Source of the DNA: Actinomyces sp. oral taxon 170 str. F0386 | GTDB taxonomy: Bacteria; Actinomycetota; Actinomycetes; Actinomycetales; Actinomycetaceae | Length of the DNA stretch: 64,000 nucleotides | Direction of reading: 5' to 3' | Assembly (NCBI RefSeq): GCF_000195595.1 | Contig: NZ_GL882530.1 | Span: 20,425-84,424, forward strand | In this document: piece after piece, positions 1 to 9,319 of the stretch | Position numbering within the stretch: position 1 is the stretch's first letter | Layout: each line of letters starts with the position of its first letter | Notes under the pieces: generated by a model | What the model saw: only the letters and a program-made list of their open reading frames with translations | What the model was told of the DNA's origin: nothing | Databases searched by the model: none | Made by a program: the position numbers and the translations under genes

Positions 1-32
1 TTCGGCCCCGGGCGCCTGTGCCCGGGGCCGAA
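1..32. terminator. Perfect 12-bp GC-rich inverted repeat, probable terminator
   Basis: Bases 1-12 and 21-32 are exact reverse complements (TTCGGCCCCGGG) around an 8-base loop. It lies 64 bases past the stop codon of the minus-strand SufR-like gene and could also end a plus-strand gene outside the window. There is no clear T-tract, as is common in high-GC actinobacteria. Confidence 0.6.
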
Positions 33-96
33 GCCGTGCGATCTCGGAAGTGGTTGGTAGGTGGACGGATGATGGTGATTGATGGAGCTGCGCGAA

Positions 97-828
97 TCAG
101 GCGACGTCGGCGCGGACGATCTTCAGCTCCGGCTCCTCCTGGGCCGGTTCAGCCGGGCTGATCTGGCAGCCGTCGGGCCCGTTGGGCAGGAACTTGATGC
201 GTTCGTAGGCCCCCGGGCCGGGGCCGACGACAGCCCGCAGGAAGCCCTCGTGCATGGTGCACACCAGGTCGCGCGGCCGGTGGTTGCGCGTGACCAGCGG
301 GCAGGAGCGCAGGACGACGGTATCGCCGGAGACCTCCGGGGCGAAGCCCATGACCGCGAGGTAGGGGATGAGGGCAGTGACCCGGTCCACCTCCTCGCCG
401 TCGACCACGGGCTCGGCGACGGTGCCGGGGGTCAGCTCGGCCCAGCGGCGACCGATCTCCAGGGCGGTGGCCCGGGCGTCCTCGCCCTCGCCCAGGGTGT
501 CGGCGATCGCGTCGAGCAGCAGCAGGTAGGCGTCGACCATCTGCTGGGGGTCGGGTGCCGTCGAGGCGTAGCGCAGGGCCGGGCGGCCCCGCTTGCCCGT
601 CGGCTTGGTGGACACCGTGACGAACCCGGCGTCAACCAGGGCGTCGAGGTGCTCACGGACGGTGTTGTGGTGCAGGTTGAGTGCGCTGGCGACCTGAACG
701 GCCGTCATCGCGTCGTTTGAAGCCTCCACGACCTCCAGGACGCGCCGGCGCGCCGCTGAGAGGTTGGCGCGCGCGGACAAGTCGCCCAGGGCGGGACGTG
801 GGAGTGAAGGGGTCGGACGATTGTGCAT
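97..828 (-). CDS. SufR-like winged-helix regulator with conserved cysteines
   Basis: A 243-residue protein with an N-terminal winged helix at about residues 25-90 (HNTVREHLDALVDAGFV, then a basic KRGRPALRY wing). The C-terminal half has Cys176, Cys190 and Cys221 in the CPL..H..C...C arrangement of SufR/COG2345 regulators, where such cysteines bind an Fe-S cluster. The family represses suf (Fe-S assembly) genes in cyanobacteria and mycobacteria; here the regulatory target is inference, because the next gene downstream is outside the window. It lies on the same strand as icd-aroA-rsgA, 258 bases after rsgA, and ends just before the hairpin at 1-32. Alternatives are other ArsR/DeoR-like sensors of the same fold. 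Confidence 0.8.
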   Translation of the reverse strand: MHNRPTPSLPRPALGDLSARANLSAARRRVLEVVEASNDAMTAVQVASALNLHHNTVREHLDALVDAGFVTVSTKPTGKRGRPALRYASTAPDPQQMVDAYLLLLDAIADTLGEGEDARATALEIGRRWAELTPGTVAEPVVDGEEVDRVTALIPYLAVMGFAPEVSGDTVVLRSCPLVTRNHRPRDLVCTMHEGFLRAVVGPGPGAYERIKFLPNGPDGCQISPAEPAQEEPELKIVRADVA

Positions 829-1086
829 GTCATGAGACTAACGCGCTTTCGCTTGTGGGAACCGTCAAAATCGGCTTGTAGTTGAATCCTGCAACGGCTC
901 TGTGATGTGAGTTTTAGCACAGGATGTCCAATAATGGGGGCGTCGAGGCGTGAAAAAACTCAGTGCTGGCGCCGTTTTGCCGGGGCTTGGCCCAATAGCC
1001 GGGTAGGCGGCCCTCAGAGTTTAAGGATCGCGCTGTCGACGAAACCGTGACGCTCGTCGAAGGACCCCGCCTGCGGCCAGGAGCGC

Positions 1087-2190
1087 TCAGGGCCTGGTGG
1101 GGTCCTCGGCCTCCAGCGAGGGCGCCAGCAACCGGCGGAAGGACTCCACCCGTGCGCGCCGCCCGTTGGGTGCAGCCGGATCATTCACCCACTCATCCAG
1201 GGCGCAGTCGACGACGCCGTCCTCGTGGGTGCACCCGCGCGGGCAGTCCTCGGCCACGGCTGCCAGGTCCGGGAAGCCGCGCAGGACGTCGGCGCTGCCC
1301 ACGTGGGAGACCCCGAAGGAGCGCACGCCTGGAGTATCGATGACCCAGCCACCGCCGGGCAGGGCAAGGGCCTGGAGACTGGTGGAGGTGTGGCGGCCGC
1401 GACCGGTGACCTCGTTGACGTGACCGGTGGCGCGGTCCGCGCCGGGAACGATCGCGTTGATGAGCGTGGACTTGCCGACCCCAGAGTGGCCCACGAGGAC
1501 CGAGACGGTACCGGTCAGCGCCTTCCGGACCGCCTCGATGCCGTCGTCGGCCTGCTCCGGTGCCCCTGCGGTCTCGGTGGGGCCGGCCTCGTCGTCCGAG
1601 GCGCCCGGGTGCAGGCGCGTGGCCAGGCAGCGTACGCCCAGGGGGCTGTAAAGGCCCGTCAGCGGGGCGGCGTCGGCCAGGTCGGTCTTGGTGAGCACGA
1701 TGAGCGGCTCCATGCCAGCGTCATAGGCGGCCACGAGGTAACGGTCGATCATCCGCGGACGCGGCTCGGGATCGGCCACGGCGGTGACGATGACGAGCTG
1801 GCGGGCGTTGGCGACGATCGCCCGCTCGGTGCCGGCGGCGTCGCCGTCCTCGGCGCTGCGGCGCAGCAGGGTGGTGCGCTCCTCGATACGCACCATGCGG
1901 GCCAGGGTCCCGGAGCGCCCGCTGGTGTCCCCGACGACGGCGACCCGGTCGCCGACGACGACCTTGCCCCGGCCGAGCTCTCGGGCCTTCATGGCGGTGA
2001 TGTCGCCGCTGGAGCTCTCGGTGAGGCCGGGGTCGTCGAGGCGGATGCGGTAGTGGCCGCGGTCGATGCGGGTGACCATGCCCAGGACCGCGTCGGCGTG
2101 GCTGGGGCGCTGCTTGGTGCGGGGGCGCGAGCCCCGGCCGGGGCGGACCCTCACGCGCGGGTCGTCGGTGCCGGTGTCGCGGCGGGCCAT
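1087..2190 (-). CDS. rsgA: Ribosome small subunit-dependent GTPase RsgA
   Basis: A circularly permuted GTPase that assists late 30S maturation. The permuted motif order is visible: G4 LTKTDLAD (about 166-173), then G1 GHSGVGKST (234-242), then G3 DTPGVRSFG (285-293). The C-terminal zinc knuckle has Cys316, Cys320, His322 and Cys329. An N-terminal OB-like part precedes the GTPase domain. At 367 residues it is near the usual length, with a short basic N-terminal extension. The ATG overlaps the aroA stop by one base (TGATG), so the two are translationally coupled. The aroA-rsgA neighbourhood opposite sigH is also seen in mycobacteria, which supports the call. Confidence 0.96.
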   Translation of the reverse strand: MARRDTGTDDPRVRVRPGRGSRPRTKQRPSHADAVLGMVTRIDRGHYRIRLDDPGLTESSSGDITAMKARELGRGKVVVGDRVAVVGDTSGRSGTLARMVRIEERTTLLRRSAEDGDAAGTERAIVANARQLVIVTAVADPEPRPRMIDRYLVAAYDAGMEPLIVLTKTDLADAAPLTGLYSPLGVRCLATRLHPGASDDEAGPTETAGAPEQADDGIEAVRKALTGTVSVLVGHSGVGKSTLINAIVPGADRATGHVNEVTGRGRHTSTSLQALALPGGGWVIDTPGVRSFGVSHVGSADVLRGFPDLAAVAEDCPRGCTHEDGVVDCALDEWVNDPAAPNGRRARVESFRRLLAPSLEAEDPTRP

Positions 2191-3635
2191 CAGGCGCGAT
2201 CTCCCGGGACGCCCGGTTCAGGCTCCGGCTTGGCGCTATGAGTTCCGGCCGCGGTGGCGAGCATGGCGGCCCACAGGCCCGCGAAGCCGGGCAGCGTCTT
2301 GGAGGTGCACTCGACGTCGTCCAGGCTCACCCCGTCCACGCCCAGGCCGATGATGGCGGCGAAGGTGGCCATCCGGTGGTCGGCGTAGGAGTGCAGGGCG
2401 GCGCCGTGCAGCGGGGCGGGGCGGATAAGGAGGCCGTCAGCGGTCTCCTCGGCGTCCCCGCCCAGAAGACGGATCTCGGTGGCCAGGGCGGCCAGGCGGT
2501 CGGTCTCGTGCCCGCGCAGGTGCGCGATGCCGGTGAGGGTGCTGGCGTGGCCCTGCGCCCCGGCGAGGGTCGCCAGGGCCGCCACCGTGGGGACGAGCTC
2601 GCCGACGTCGGACAGGTCCGCCTCGATCCCGCTGAGCCGTCCGGTGCCGCGAGCGGTGAGCGCGCCGTCGGAGAGCGTCACCTCGCCGCTCAGGCGGGGC
2701 AGGAGCTCGCGCCAGGAGTCACCGGCCTGAGTCGTGACCGCCGGCCAGTGGGGGACGCTCACCCGGCCGCCGGCCACGAGGGCGGCCGCCAGGAAGGGGC
2801 CGGCGTTGGACAGGTCCGGCTCGATCGCCACCTGCCCGCCGCGGGGGCGGCCGGGGTGGACCCGCCAGGTGCGCTCGCCGTCGCCGCCCCCGGGGGCGGG
2901 CTCGTCGACGGCGATGCCCCGCTCGCGCAGCGTCGCCACCGTCATGGCCACATGCGTCAGCGAGGGCACCGGCCCGGTGGGGGTGAGCTCCAGGCCACCG
3001 GGCAGGAGGGCGCCCAGGAGCAGGAGGGCGGAGACGAACTGGGAGGAGGCCGAACCGTCGACCGCCACGCGGGCGTTCCGGGCTTTCAGGAGCGCACCGC
3101 CGCCGGGGCCGATGCGCACAGGCAGGAAGCCGGGCTCACCGAGGTGGGCCACCTCCGCGCCCAGGGCGGCCAGCGCGTCGAGCAGCGGCGCCATGGGGCG
3201 GCGCCGGGCGGCCTCGTCCCCGTCGAAGACGACCGGGGCATCGGCCAGGGCGGCCAGTGCGGGCACGAAGCGCATGACGGTCCCGGCCAGGCCGACGTCG
3301 ATACGCCCGACGCCGTCGGGACCTGCCTGCACGCGCAGCGGCAGGGGAGCCGGCGTGACACGCAGCCGTGTACCGGAGTCGTTGAGGTCCTCGAAACGGG
3401 TGCCGAGCGCGCTCAGGGCGGCGAGCATGAGCTCGGTGTCGCGCGAGCGCAGGAGCCCGGTGAGCGTGGTCGGCGTGTCAGCGACGGCGGCCAGCAGCAG
3501 GGCCCGGGCACTGAGCGACTTCGACCCCGGCAGCTCCACGACCGCCTCCAGTGCCCCCGCCGCCACCGGCGCCCGCCACGGCTCGGCCGAGTCAGCTGAG
3601 CTGGCCAAGCCGGCAGTGCCGGGGCTGTCGGTCAT
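2190..3635 (-). CDS. aroA: 3-phosphoshikimate 1-carboxyvinyltransferase (EPSP synthase)
   Basis: Catalyses transfer of the enolpyruvyl group from PEP to shikimate-3-phosphate, the sixth step of the shikimate pathway. Family landmarks are present: [15 protein letters not shown] near the N-terminus, GLAGTVMRF (the phosphate-binding GTxxR-type loop), [25 protein letters not shown] and [12 protein letters not shown]. At 481 residues it is slightly longer than bacterial homologues (about 430), mostly through an Ala/Glu-rich start and a hydrophilic tail. It is the middle gene of a three-gene overlap: its ATG overlaps the icd stop as ATGA and its stop overlaps the rsgA start. Confidence 0.96.
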   Translation of the reverse strand: MTDSPGTAGLASSADSAEPWRAPVAAGALEAVVELPGSKSLSARALLLAAVADTPTTLTGLLRSRDTELMLAALSALGTRFEDLNDSGTRLRVTPAPLPLRVQAGPDGVGRIDVGLAGTVMRFVPALAALADAPVVFDGDEAARRRPMAPLLDALAALGAEVAHLGEPGFLPVRIGPGGGALLKARNARVAVDGSASSQFVSALLLLGALLPGGLELTPTGPVPSLTHVAMTVATLRERGIAVDEPAPGGGDGERTWRVHPGRPRGGQVAIEPDLSNAGPFLAAALVAGGRVSVPHWPAVTTQAGDSWRELLPRLSGEVTLSDGALTARGTGRLSGIEADLSDVGELVPTVAALATLAGAQGHASTLTGIAHLRGHETDRLAALATEIRLLGGDAEETADGLLIRPAPLHGAALHSYADHRMATFAAIIGLGVDGVSLDDVECTSKTLPGFAGLWAAMLATAAGTHSAKPEPEPGVPGDRA

Positions 3636-5899
3636 GCCAGGGCCTCGATGACCGCGTTGAGGGTTGTCGAGGGGCGCATGACGGCGTCGGTCAGGGCCTC
3701 ATCGGGGCGGTAGTAGCCGCCGATGTCCGCCGGGGAGCCCTGGACGGCCAGCAGCTCGGCCTGGATCGTGTCGTTGAAGGCCTCGAGCTGCTGGGCGATC
3801 GAGGTGAAGACGGCGGCGAGCTCCGGACTGGTCTGCTGGGCCGCCAGCTCACGGGCCCAGTACAGAGCCAGCCAGGCGTGCGAGCCGCGGTTGTCGATCT
3901 GCCCCAGGCGGCGCGCCGGCGAGCGGTTCTCCTCCAGCAGCCGGGCCGTGGCGGCCTCCAAGGCGTCTGCCAGGACCTCGGCGCGCTCGTTGCCACTGAC
4001 CTGGGCCACGTGGTGGAAGGCCTCGGCCAGGGCCAGGAACTCGCCCAGGGAGTCCCAGCGCAGGTAGTCCTCCTCGAGCAGCTGGCGCACGTGCTTGGGG
4101 GCCGAGCCCCCGGCCCCGGTCTCATACAGGCCGCCGCCGTTCATCAGCGGCACCACCGAGAGCATCTTGGCGCTCGTGCCCAGCTCGAGGATGGGGAAGA
4201 GATCCGTGTTGTAGTCGCGCAGCACGTTGCCGGTCACCGAGATCGTGTCCTCACCGCGGCGGGCGCGCTCCAGGGACAGGCGTGTGGCCGCCACCGGGTC
4301 CAGGACGCGGATGTCCAGGCCCTCGGTGTCCTCCTCATCCAGGCAACGGCGCACCAGGTCGATGAGGACGGCGTCGTGGCCGCGCTCGGGGTCCAGCCAG
4401 AACACGGCCGGGGCACCGGTGGCCCGGGCCCGGGTGACCGCCAGGTGCACCCAGTCGCGGATGGGGGCGTCCTGAGTGGTGCAGGCCCGCCAGATGTCGC
4501 CGGTGGCCACCTCGTGGGACAACAGCACCGCGCCCGGCTCGGCGCCCGCTCCCTCGACCACGACGACCTCCATGGTGCCGTCGGCCGGGATGAGGAAGGT
4601 CTTGTCGTGGCTGCCGTACTCCTCGGCCTTGCGGGCCATGAGACCCACGTTGGGAACCGAGCCCATGGTGGCCGGGTCCAGGGCCCCGTGGGTGCGGCAG
4701 TCCTCGATGACGGCCTGGTAGACCCCGGCGTAGGAGGAGTCCGGGATGACGGCGAGCGTGTCCGCGGTCTGGCCGTCCGGCCCCCACAGGTGGCCGCCGG
4801 CCCGGATCATGGCGGGCATGGAGGCGTCGATGATGACATCGCTGGGCACGTGCAGGTTCGTGATCCCGCGGTCGGAGTCCACCATGGACAGGCGCGGCCC
4901 GGCGGCGAGCTCGGCCTCGATGGCGGCGCGGATCTCCTCGCCCTGGGGCAGCGACCCCAGGCCCGCCAGGACCGATGCCAGGCCGTCCTCGGCGCGCAGG
5001 CCGGCCTCGGCCAGCACCTGCCCGTAGGTGGAGAAGACGCCCGGCAGGGCGGCGCGCACCGCGTGGCCGAAGATGAGCGGGTCGGAGACCTTCATCATCG
5101 TGGCCTTGAGATGCACCGACAGCAGCAGGTCCTCATCCTTGGCGGCGGCCACCTGCCGGGTGAGGAACTCATCCAGGGCGACGGCGCTCATGAATGTGGC
5201 GTCCACGACCTCCCCGGCGCTCACCGGCAGCGACTCCCGCAGGATGACGGGTGCTCCGCCGTCGGCCGGGCGCAGCCAGATCTGCAGGGTGCCGGCCTCG
5301 GGGACGACGACGCTGCGCTCGTTGTGCCGGAAGTCGCCGGCCCTCATCGTGGCCACGCGCGTGCACGACTCGGACGACCAGGTCCCCATCGAGTGCGGGT
5401 GGGAGCGGGCGTAGGCCTTGACAGCCGCCGGGGCGCGCCGGTCCGAGTTGCCCTCGCGCAGGACGGGGTTGACGGCGCTGCCCTTGACGGCGTCGTAGGC
5501 GGTGCGCGCCTCCTGCTCTGCGGGCGTGCTGGGGGAGTCGGGGTAGTCGGGGACCTCGTAACCCAGGGCCTGCAGCTCGGCGATGGCGGCCTTGAGCTGG
5601 GGCAGGGAGGCCGAGATGTTGGGCAGCTTGATGATGGTGGCCGCAGGGGACTGGGTGAGCTCGCCCAGGCGGGCCAGGTCGTCGTCGGCCAGGGAGAAGG
5701 CCGCCAGGATGCGGCCCGCCAGCGAGATGTCCGCGGTTCCCACGCTCACGCCCGCCCGCTGGGCGAAGCCCCGCACGATCGGTAGGAAGGAGTGGGTCGC
5801 CAGCATCGGCGCCTCGTCGGTCCAGGTATAGATGACGTCGGGCTCAGTACTCTGGGCGGACTGTTCTGACTGGGCCGGCTGGGCGGACTGGACGGTCAT
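3632..5899 (-). CDS. icd: Monomeric NADP-dependent isocitrate dehydrogenase
   Basis: Oxidises isocitrate to 2-oxoglutarate in the TCA cycle, with NADP as cofactor. This is the monomeric IDH-II type common in actinobacteria, recognised from [56 protein letters not shown]-type segments, and GYYRPDEA near the end. I chose ATG at 5899 (755 residues) because GGGAG lies just upstream; an in-frame ATG at 5977 would add 26 residues without family character. The residues after the start are low complexity (Gln/Ser/Ala). It is coupled to aroA by an ATGA overlap. Its product feeds the OdhA reaction encoded at 10046-13900. Confidence 0.96.
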   Translation of the reverse strand: MTVQSAQPAQSEQSAQSTEPDVIYTWTDEAPMLATHSFLPIVRGFAQRAGVSVGTADISLAGRILAAFSLADDDLARLGELTQSPAATIIKLPNISASLPQLKAAIAELQALGYEVPDYPDSPSTPAEQEARTAYDAVKGSAVNPVLREGNSDRRAPAAVKAYARSHPHSMGTWSSESCTRVATMRAGDFRHNERSVVVPEAGTLQIWLRPADGGAPVILRESLPVSAGEVVDATFMSAVALDEFLTRQVAAAKDEDLLLSVHLKATMMKVSDPLIFGHAVRAALPGVFSTYGQVLAEAGLRAEDGLASVLAGLGSLPQGEEIRAAIEAELAAGPRLSMVDSDRGITNLHVPSDVIIDASMPAMIRAGGHLWGPDGQTADTLAVIPDSSYAGVYQAVIEDCRTHGALDPATMGSVPNVGLMARKAEEYGSHDKTFLIPADGTMEVVVVEGAGAEPGAVLLSHEVATGDIWRACTTQDAPIRDWVHLAVTRARATGAPAVFWLDPERGHDAVLIDLVRRCLDEEDTEGLDIRVLDPVAATRLSLERARRGEDTISVTGNVLRDYNTDLFPILELGTSAKMLSVVPLMNGGGLYETGAGGSAPKHVRQLLEEDYLRWDSLGEFLALAEAFHHVAQVSGNERAEVLADALEAATARLLEENRSPARRLGQIDNRGSHAWLALYWARELAAQQTSPELAAVFTSIAQQLEAFNDTIQAELLAVQGSPADIGGYYRPDEALTDAVMRPSTTLNAVIEALA

Positions 5900-6008
5900 G
5901 AGTGCTCCCTGCGTGTCGATGACGTGTCTGCGCGTGGTGAGGTGGGCTGAAGTGGACGAGATGAGGCTAGCCGTCACCTATGACGCCCAGGTGACGGCGA
6001 TGACGGAG

Positions 6009-6034
6009 CCGGGGTGAGAACCGGCTGACCCCGG
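6009..6034. terminator. Hairpin after the DoxX-like gene
   Basis: CCGGGGT (6009-6015) pairs with ACCCCGG (6028-6034) around a 12-base loop. It lies just past the stop of the minus-strand DoxX-like gene and before icd. No T-tract is visible, so it may be a weak or Rho-assisted terminator. Confidence 0.4.
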
Positions 6035-6044
6035 AAGAAGCGGA

Positions 6045-6545
6045 TCAGGCGGTCACGTAGCGCTGGCGCACGGCCTCCTGAGCGGCCTGGATCGCCTCGC
6101 GCTGCTGGCGCGAGTTGCGCACCTGCCAGGCCAAGGACGGTCTGCCCTGACGGTCGACGGCGGCCAGGGCGAGCCCGGCGCCGACGGCGGCCCCCCGAAG
6201 CAGACCGGAGAGGGCCTCCTTGCGGGCTTTGGCTCCCCTGACCGCCCAGACGGGGTTGTTGACAACCGTGAGCGGGATGTTGAGGGCCGCCAGGATGGTG
6301 GCGTTCGTGCGGGGCGCCCGGCCGGCGGCCAGCCCCAGCCCGGCCACGAGGCTCACGGCGCCCGAGGCGCGGGTGAGCATCCGGGCGTCGGAGGTCAGCA
6401 CCGGCGGCAGGCCGGCGCGCTCGAGCGTGGGGGCGACCTTCTCGAACTTCTCCACGTGGCGCGACGGGCGCACGAGGGCGTCGAGCCCATCGACGATGAA
6501 GGGCGCAGCGAGCATCGGGCGGGCGAAGGAGCGCAGAATGTTCAT
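6045..6545 (-). CDS. DoxX-like membrane protein
   Basis: A 166-residue protein with a DoxX-type start ([21 protein letters not shown]) and hydrophobic segments around [31 protein letters not shown] and [14 protein letters not shown]. Members are small four-helix membrane proteins, some linked to thiol or oxidative stress; the specific role is unknown. ATG 6545 was chosen over an upstream in-frame start at 6725 because it has a G-rich ribosome site (GGATGGGGGC) and begins the family homology. It is divergent from sigH, whose promoter lies in the shared intergenic region, so a stress link is possible but not shown. Confidence 0.75.
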   Translation of the reverse strand: MNILRSFARPMLAAPFIVDGLDALVRPSRHVEKFEKVAPTLERAGLPPVLTSDARMLTRASGAVSLVAGLGLAAGRAPRTNATILAALNIPLTVVNNPVWAVRGAKARKEALSGLLRGAAVGAGLALAAVDRQGRPSLAWQVRNSRQQREAIQAAQEAVRQRYVTA

Positions 6546-6628
6546 GCCCCCATCCTGACCTACACGGGCGGCTCGGGCCAGCGACGTCGCCGCTCGAGCG
6601 TGGTGCGCGCCTCGCTGAGTGCGGACGG

Positions 6629-6655
6629 GGAATGAATCCGGGGCGCCGTCCTGTT
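6629..6655 (+). promoter_or_regulatory. SigH/SigR-type autoregulatory promoter of sigH
   Basis: GGAAT at 6629-6633 and GTT at 6653-6655 are separated by 19 bases, matching the GGGAAT-N18/19-GTT consensus of Streptomyces SigR and mycobacterial SigH. It is oriented toward sigH. Transcription would begin about 7-10 bases past GTT, at or next to the in-frame ATG at 6665. Confidence 0.7.
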
Positions 6656-6893
6656 GGTCAGAGCATGAGCACTCAGCAGCCGACTGTGCCGCCGTCGAGC
6701 AGGACCGCCCGCCGGCGAGGCGCACTGCCGAGCGGGCCGAGGGGCGGTCAGAGCCGCCGCACCGACCGGCCCGGCAGACACATGGGACACAGCGGCCCGG
6801 GATCGGCCCGCCCCGTGGACCCTCCGGAGCGGCGACCCGCCACGGTGACCAGCCCGCTCGGCGTTGATGACACCTGGGTGTCCGGGCTCGGGC

Positions 6894-6899
6894 TAGGCT
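6894..6899 (+). promoter_or_regulatory. Candidate vegetative -10 element of sigH
   Basis: TAGGCT ends 8 bases before the sigH ATG at 6908. The same hexamer precedes pcrA (37635-37640) and sucC (56189-56194). The short distance would give a leaderless or near-leaderless transcript. No convincing -35 element is seen. Confidence 0.45.
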
Positions 6900-6907
6900 C
6901 GTGGGCG

Positions 6908-7576
6908 ATGACGGACATCGACGACCACACAGACGAGATCACCCTGGATGAGGTGATTGATCCGGATGACGGCGCAGACGGCTTCGACCGTGCCCCCGCC
7001 GACGAGGACGAGGCCGCCCGGGCCGCCCGTTTCGAGGCCGAGGCGCTGCCCTACCTGGACCAGCTCTACGGTGCCGCCCTGCGCATGACCCGCAACCGGG
7101 CCGACGCCGAGGACCTCGTTCAGGACGCCTACGCCAAGGCCTTCGGCTCCTTCCACCAGTACCGGCCCGGCACCAACCTCAAGGCCTGGCTCTACCGGAT
7201 CCTGACCAACACCTTCATCAACTCCTATCGCAAGAAGCAGCGCGAGCCCCTCCAGTCCGACGCGGACGCCGTCGAGGACTGGCAGTTGCACCGGGCCGCC
7301 TCCCACGACCCCGTGGGGCTGCCCAGCGCCGAGAACCTCGCCCTGGACGCCCTGCCGGACTCCGACATCAAGGAGGCCCTGGGTCAGCTCACCGAGGACC
7401 GGCGCCTGGCCGTCTACCTGGCCGACGTCGAGGGCTTCTCCTACAAGGAGATCGCCGAGATCATGGACACGCCGATCGGCACCGTCATGTCCCGGTTGCA
7501 CCGGGGGCGCCGCCAGCTGCGCGAGCTGCTGGCCGACTACGCTCGCGAGTACGGATACGGGGAGGAGGAGAAATGA
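6908..7576 (+). CDS. sigH: ECF sigma factor of the SigH/SigR type
   Basis: Directs RNA polymerase to thiol- and oxidative-stress genes. Region 2 is seen as [15 protein letters not shown] followed by [14 protein letters not shown] and [19 protein letters not shown]; region 4 as [20 protein letters not shown] then [14 protein letters not shown]. At 222 residues from ATG 6908 it has the usual length; an acidic stretch precedes region 2. It is followed by the zinc anti-sigma gene with an ATGA overlap, the standard arrangement for this system. The frame is open upstream to 6632, so a longer isoform starting at 6665 is possible. Regulation: likely autoactivation from 6629-6655 plus constitutive expression from the proximal site. 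Confidence 0.93.
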   Translation: MTDIDDHTDEITLDEVIDPDDGADGFDRAPADEDEAARAARFEAEALPYLDQLYGAALRMTRNRADAEDLVQDAYAKAFGSFHQYRPGTNLKAWLYRILTNTFINSYRKKQREPLQSDADAVEDWQLHRAASHDPVGLPSAENLALDALPDSDIKEALGQLTEDRRLAVYLADVEGFSYKEIAEIMDTPIGTVMSRLHRGRRQLRELLADYAREYGYGEEEK

Positions 7577-8010
7577 GAGACCGCATGGAACCGCAGGTGA
7601 ACACGGACAAGAGCACCGAGTCCGCCAAGGCCCCCAAGACGGCAGTCGGCTCCCAGGACTGCTCCTGCGCCGAGGCCCGCGCCCACCTGGAGGCCTTCCT
7701 CGACCGGGAGTGCACCGCCGATCTCACCGAGCGCCTGGCCCAGCACGTGGCCACCTGCCTGCATTGCTCGCGCATCGCCGACGCCGAGACCCACCTGCGT
7801 GAGATCCTGCGCTCGCGGTGTGCCGAGCAGGCTCCTCCCGAGCTGCGCGCCCGGGTCCTGGGGCGCCTGTCGACCCTGCGCGCCACCGCGGTGAGTGTGA
7901 CGTCGACGTCGACGACGACCCGGACTCAGGCCTCGGCTTCCGGGCGGGTCGTGCGCATCGTGGAGTCCCGGGTCGAGTCCTCGCGAACCATTCGCATGGA
8001 GGGCGACTGA
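7573..8010 (+). CDS. rsrA: RsrA/RshA-type zinc anti-sigma factor
   Basis: Binds and holds SigH until thiol oxidation releases it. The zinc-anti-sigma motif HxxxCxxC is present as His58, Cys62 and Cys65, with further cysteines at 30, 32 and 47 from which the redox partner may come. The N-terminal domain (about 28-100) matches mycothiol-system anti-sigma factors. The tail after residue 105 is a Ser/Thr-rich stretch that is longer than usual (145 residues in total). The ATG overlaps the sigH stop, so the two proteins are made in balance. A start at Met5 (7585) cannot be excluded. Confidence 0.9.
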   Translation: MRDRMEPQVNTDKSTESAKAPKTAVGSQDCSCAEARAHLEAFLDRECTADLTERLAQHVATCLHCSRIADAETHLREILRSRCAEQAPPELRARVLGRLSTLRATAVSVTSTSTTTRTQASASGRVVRIVESRVESSRTIRMEGD

Positions 8011-8190
8011 GGCCTTCCGGTCGCTCGGTCCGTCAGGTTCGTTGCCGGCGCCGTGTTGGCTGCGGTGACATGTGGTCGCCTTCACCGGCCAGTTGGCGCC
8101 GCGAGACTGGCCGGGTCGAGTCGCCATATGCGACAATCATCGGCGTTCCGTGCCCCCTCGTGGGGCGAGTCCAGACACGAGGAGGCAGTG

Positions 8191-8265
8191 ATGAGCAAGC
8201 GCGGTCGTAAGCGTCGTGCACGCGCCAAGTCTAGCGCCAACCACGGCAAGCGTCCCAACGCCTGA
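8191..8265 (+). CDS. 50S ribosomal protein bL37 (24 residues)
   Basis: A 24-residue, very basic peptide starting MSKRGRKRRARAK and ending NHGKRPNA. This closely matches the small actinobacterial large-subunit protein bL37 described in mycobacterial ribosome structures. GGAGG at 8181-8185 sits five bases before ATG 8191. A very strong hairpin terminator follows at 8306-8344, so it is likely a single-gene transcript. It is easily missed because of its length; a longer in-frame ORF from 8053 lacks family character. Confidence 0.9.
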   Translation: MSKRGRKRRARAKSSANHGKRPNA

Positions 8266-8305
8266 GCCGGGTAACGTGCGGAGCGCAGCACCCTGAGACG
8301 CAACA

Positions 8306-8344
8306 GACGTCGGCCGGTCACCATCACGGTGACCGGCCGACGTC
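8306..8344. terminator. 17-bp perfect hairpin after bL37
   Basis: Bases 8306-8322 and 8328-8344 are exact reverse complements with a 5-base loop (ATCAC). This is the clear end of the bL37 transcript. The rest of the 303-base gap to the YczE-like gene holds a TAGAAT that could serve as a -10 element (8456-8461) and nothing else I can support. Confidence 0.85.
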
Positions 8345-8568
8345 GTTCATGAGCTGCCCCGGAACCGCCGCGTAAAAGCCTTGGTCGGGTGCTGACTCGA
8401 GTCGCCTCCTGGGTCCTACGGCCTTGACGGTGATGAGACGCTGAGGTGTGAGCCGTAGAATACCAGGGCGGTTCGTGGTGAGGAGGCACCGATCGGCTCC
8501 TTCCACGTCCCATGGCGCGTCCTGCGGCGCGGCCTTGCCGGTCTCCTCCTCAACGACGGTGGTGTGAC

Positions 8569-9300
8569 ATGACCCTGAGGAACCTGACAGCAAAAGACCA
8601 GTGGACACTTTCCGACAACTCGCTTCTGCGGCGCATCCTCGTGTGCTTTCTGGGGGAGGTGATCACGGCGGTCGGGATCGCGATCTGCCTGGAGGGCAAG
8701 AGCGGCGTCGACCCGTTCACCGCCTTCCTGCAGGGCATCTCCCACGTCTCAGGGATCTCCTTCTCGGCGATCGTCCCGATCGTCAACATCATCATGCTGA
8801 TCCTTGTCCTCCCCTTCGACCGGTCGATCTTCGGGTTGGGGACGGTCGTCAATTTCACGATCGTGGGCGTCCTCGTGGACTACTTCCGTCCGATTCACCG
8901 CAGCTTCTTCCACGTCGAGTACTCCGTGGGCAGCATGCTCCTCCACCTGGCGATCGGGCTGCCGCTGTTCTGCCTGGGAGTCTCCATGTACATCACCTGC
9001 GATCTGGGCCAGTGCCCCTATGACGGGATCGCGCCCTCGCTCAGGCGCCACTTCCCGCGCTGCAGCTACCGCGCCTACCGCGTGGTTCAGGACATCATCA
9101 CGATCTTGCTGGCCCTCATTCTCATCAGGTTCGACCTCTCACTGGGCATCATCGCCCTGGGCACGATCATCATGGGCTTCTTCATCGGCCCCATCGTCGG
9201 CTTCTTCAACAAACGCGTCTCCAACCGCCTGGTGGGGATCCGCGGCGACATCTTCGCCGCATCCGAGCCGTCCGCCGAGGGCTCTCCATCGCCGGCCTGA
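8569..9300 (+). CDS. YczE/YitT-type integral membrane protein
   Basis: A 243-residue protein with about five hydrophobic segments: RRILVCFLGEVITAVGIAI, AIVPIVNIIMLILVLPF, GLGTVVNFTIVGVLVDYF, LLHLAIGLPLFCLGVSMYI and the pair around IITILLALILI and GIIALGTIIMGFFIGPIVG. The pattern of a short polar N-terminus, GVDPF after helix 1 and a DLGQCPYDGI loop fits YczE/YyaS/YitT-like membrane proteins of unknown transport role. The start is ATG 8569; an in-frame start at 8512 would add 19 Arg/Pro-rich residues. It stands alone between a terminator and a gene on the other strand. Confidence 0.7.
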   Translation: MTLRNLTAKDQWTLSDNSLLRRILVCFLGEVITAVGIAICLEGKSGVDPFTAFLQGISHVSGISFSAIVPIVNIIMLILVLPFDRSIFGLGTVVNFTIVGVLVDYFRPIHRSFFHVEYSVGSMLLHLAIGLPLFCLGVSMYITCDLGQCPYDGIAPSLRRHFPRCSYRAYRVVQDIITILLALILIRFDLSLGIIALGTIIMGFFIGPIVGFFNKRVSNRLVGIRGDIFAASEPSAEGSPSPA

Positions 9301-9319
9301 CCGGCGGGCATCGATGCCT

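Larger units (their letters stand above)
6546..6907. other. Intergenic region between DoxX-like gene and sigH
   Basis: This 362-base stretch carries two candidate sigH promoters (6629-6655 and 6894-6899). The plus-strand frame continuous with sigH is open throughout it from 6632, so part of it may encode an N-terminal extension of the sigma factor (see the finding). The extension is Arg/Gly/Pro-rich and has no domain I recognise. Confidence 0.6.
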
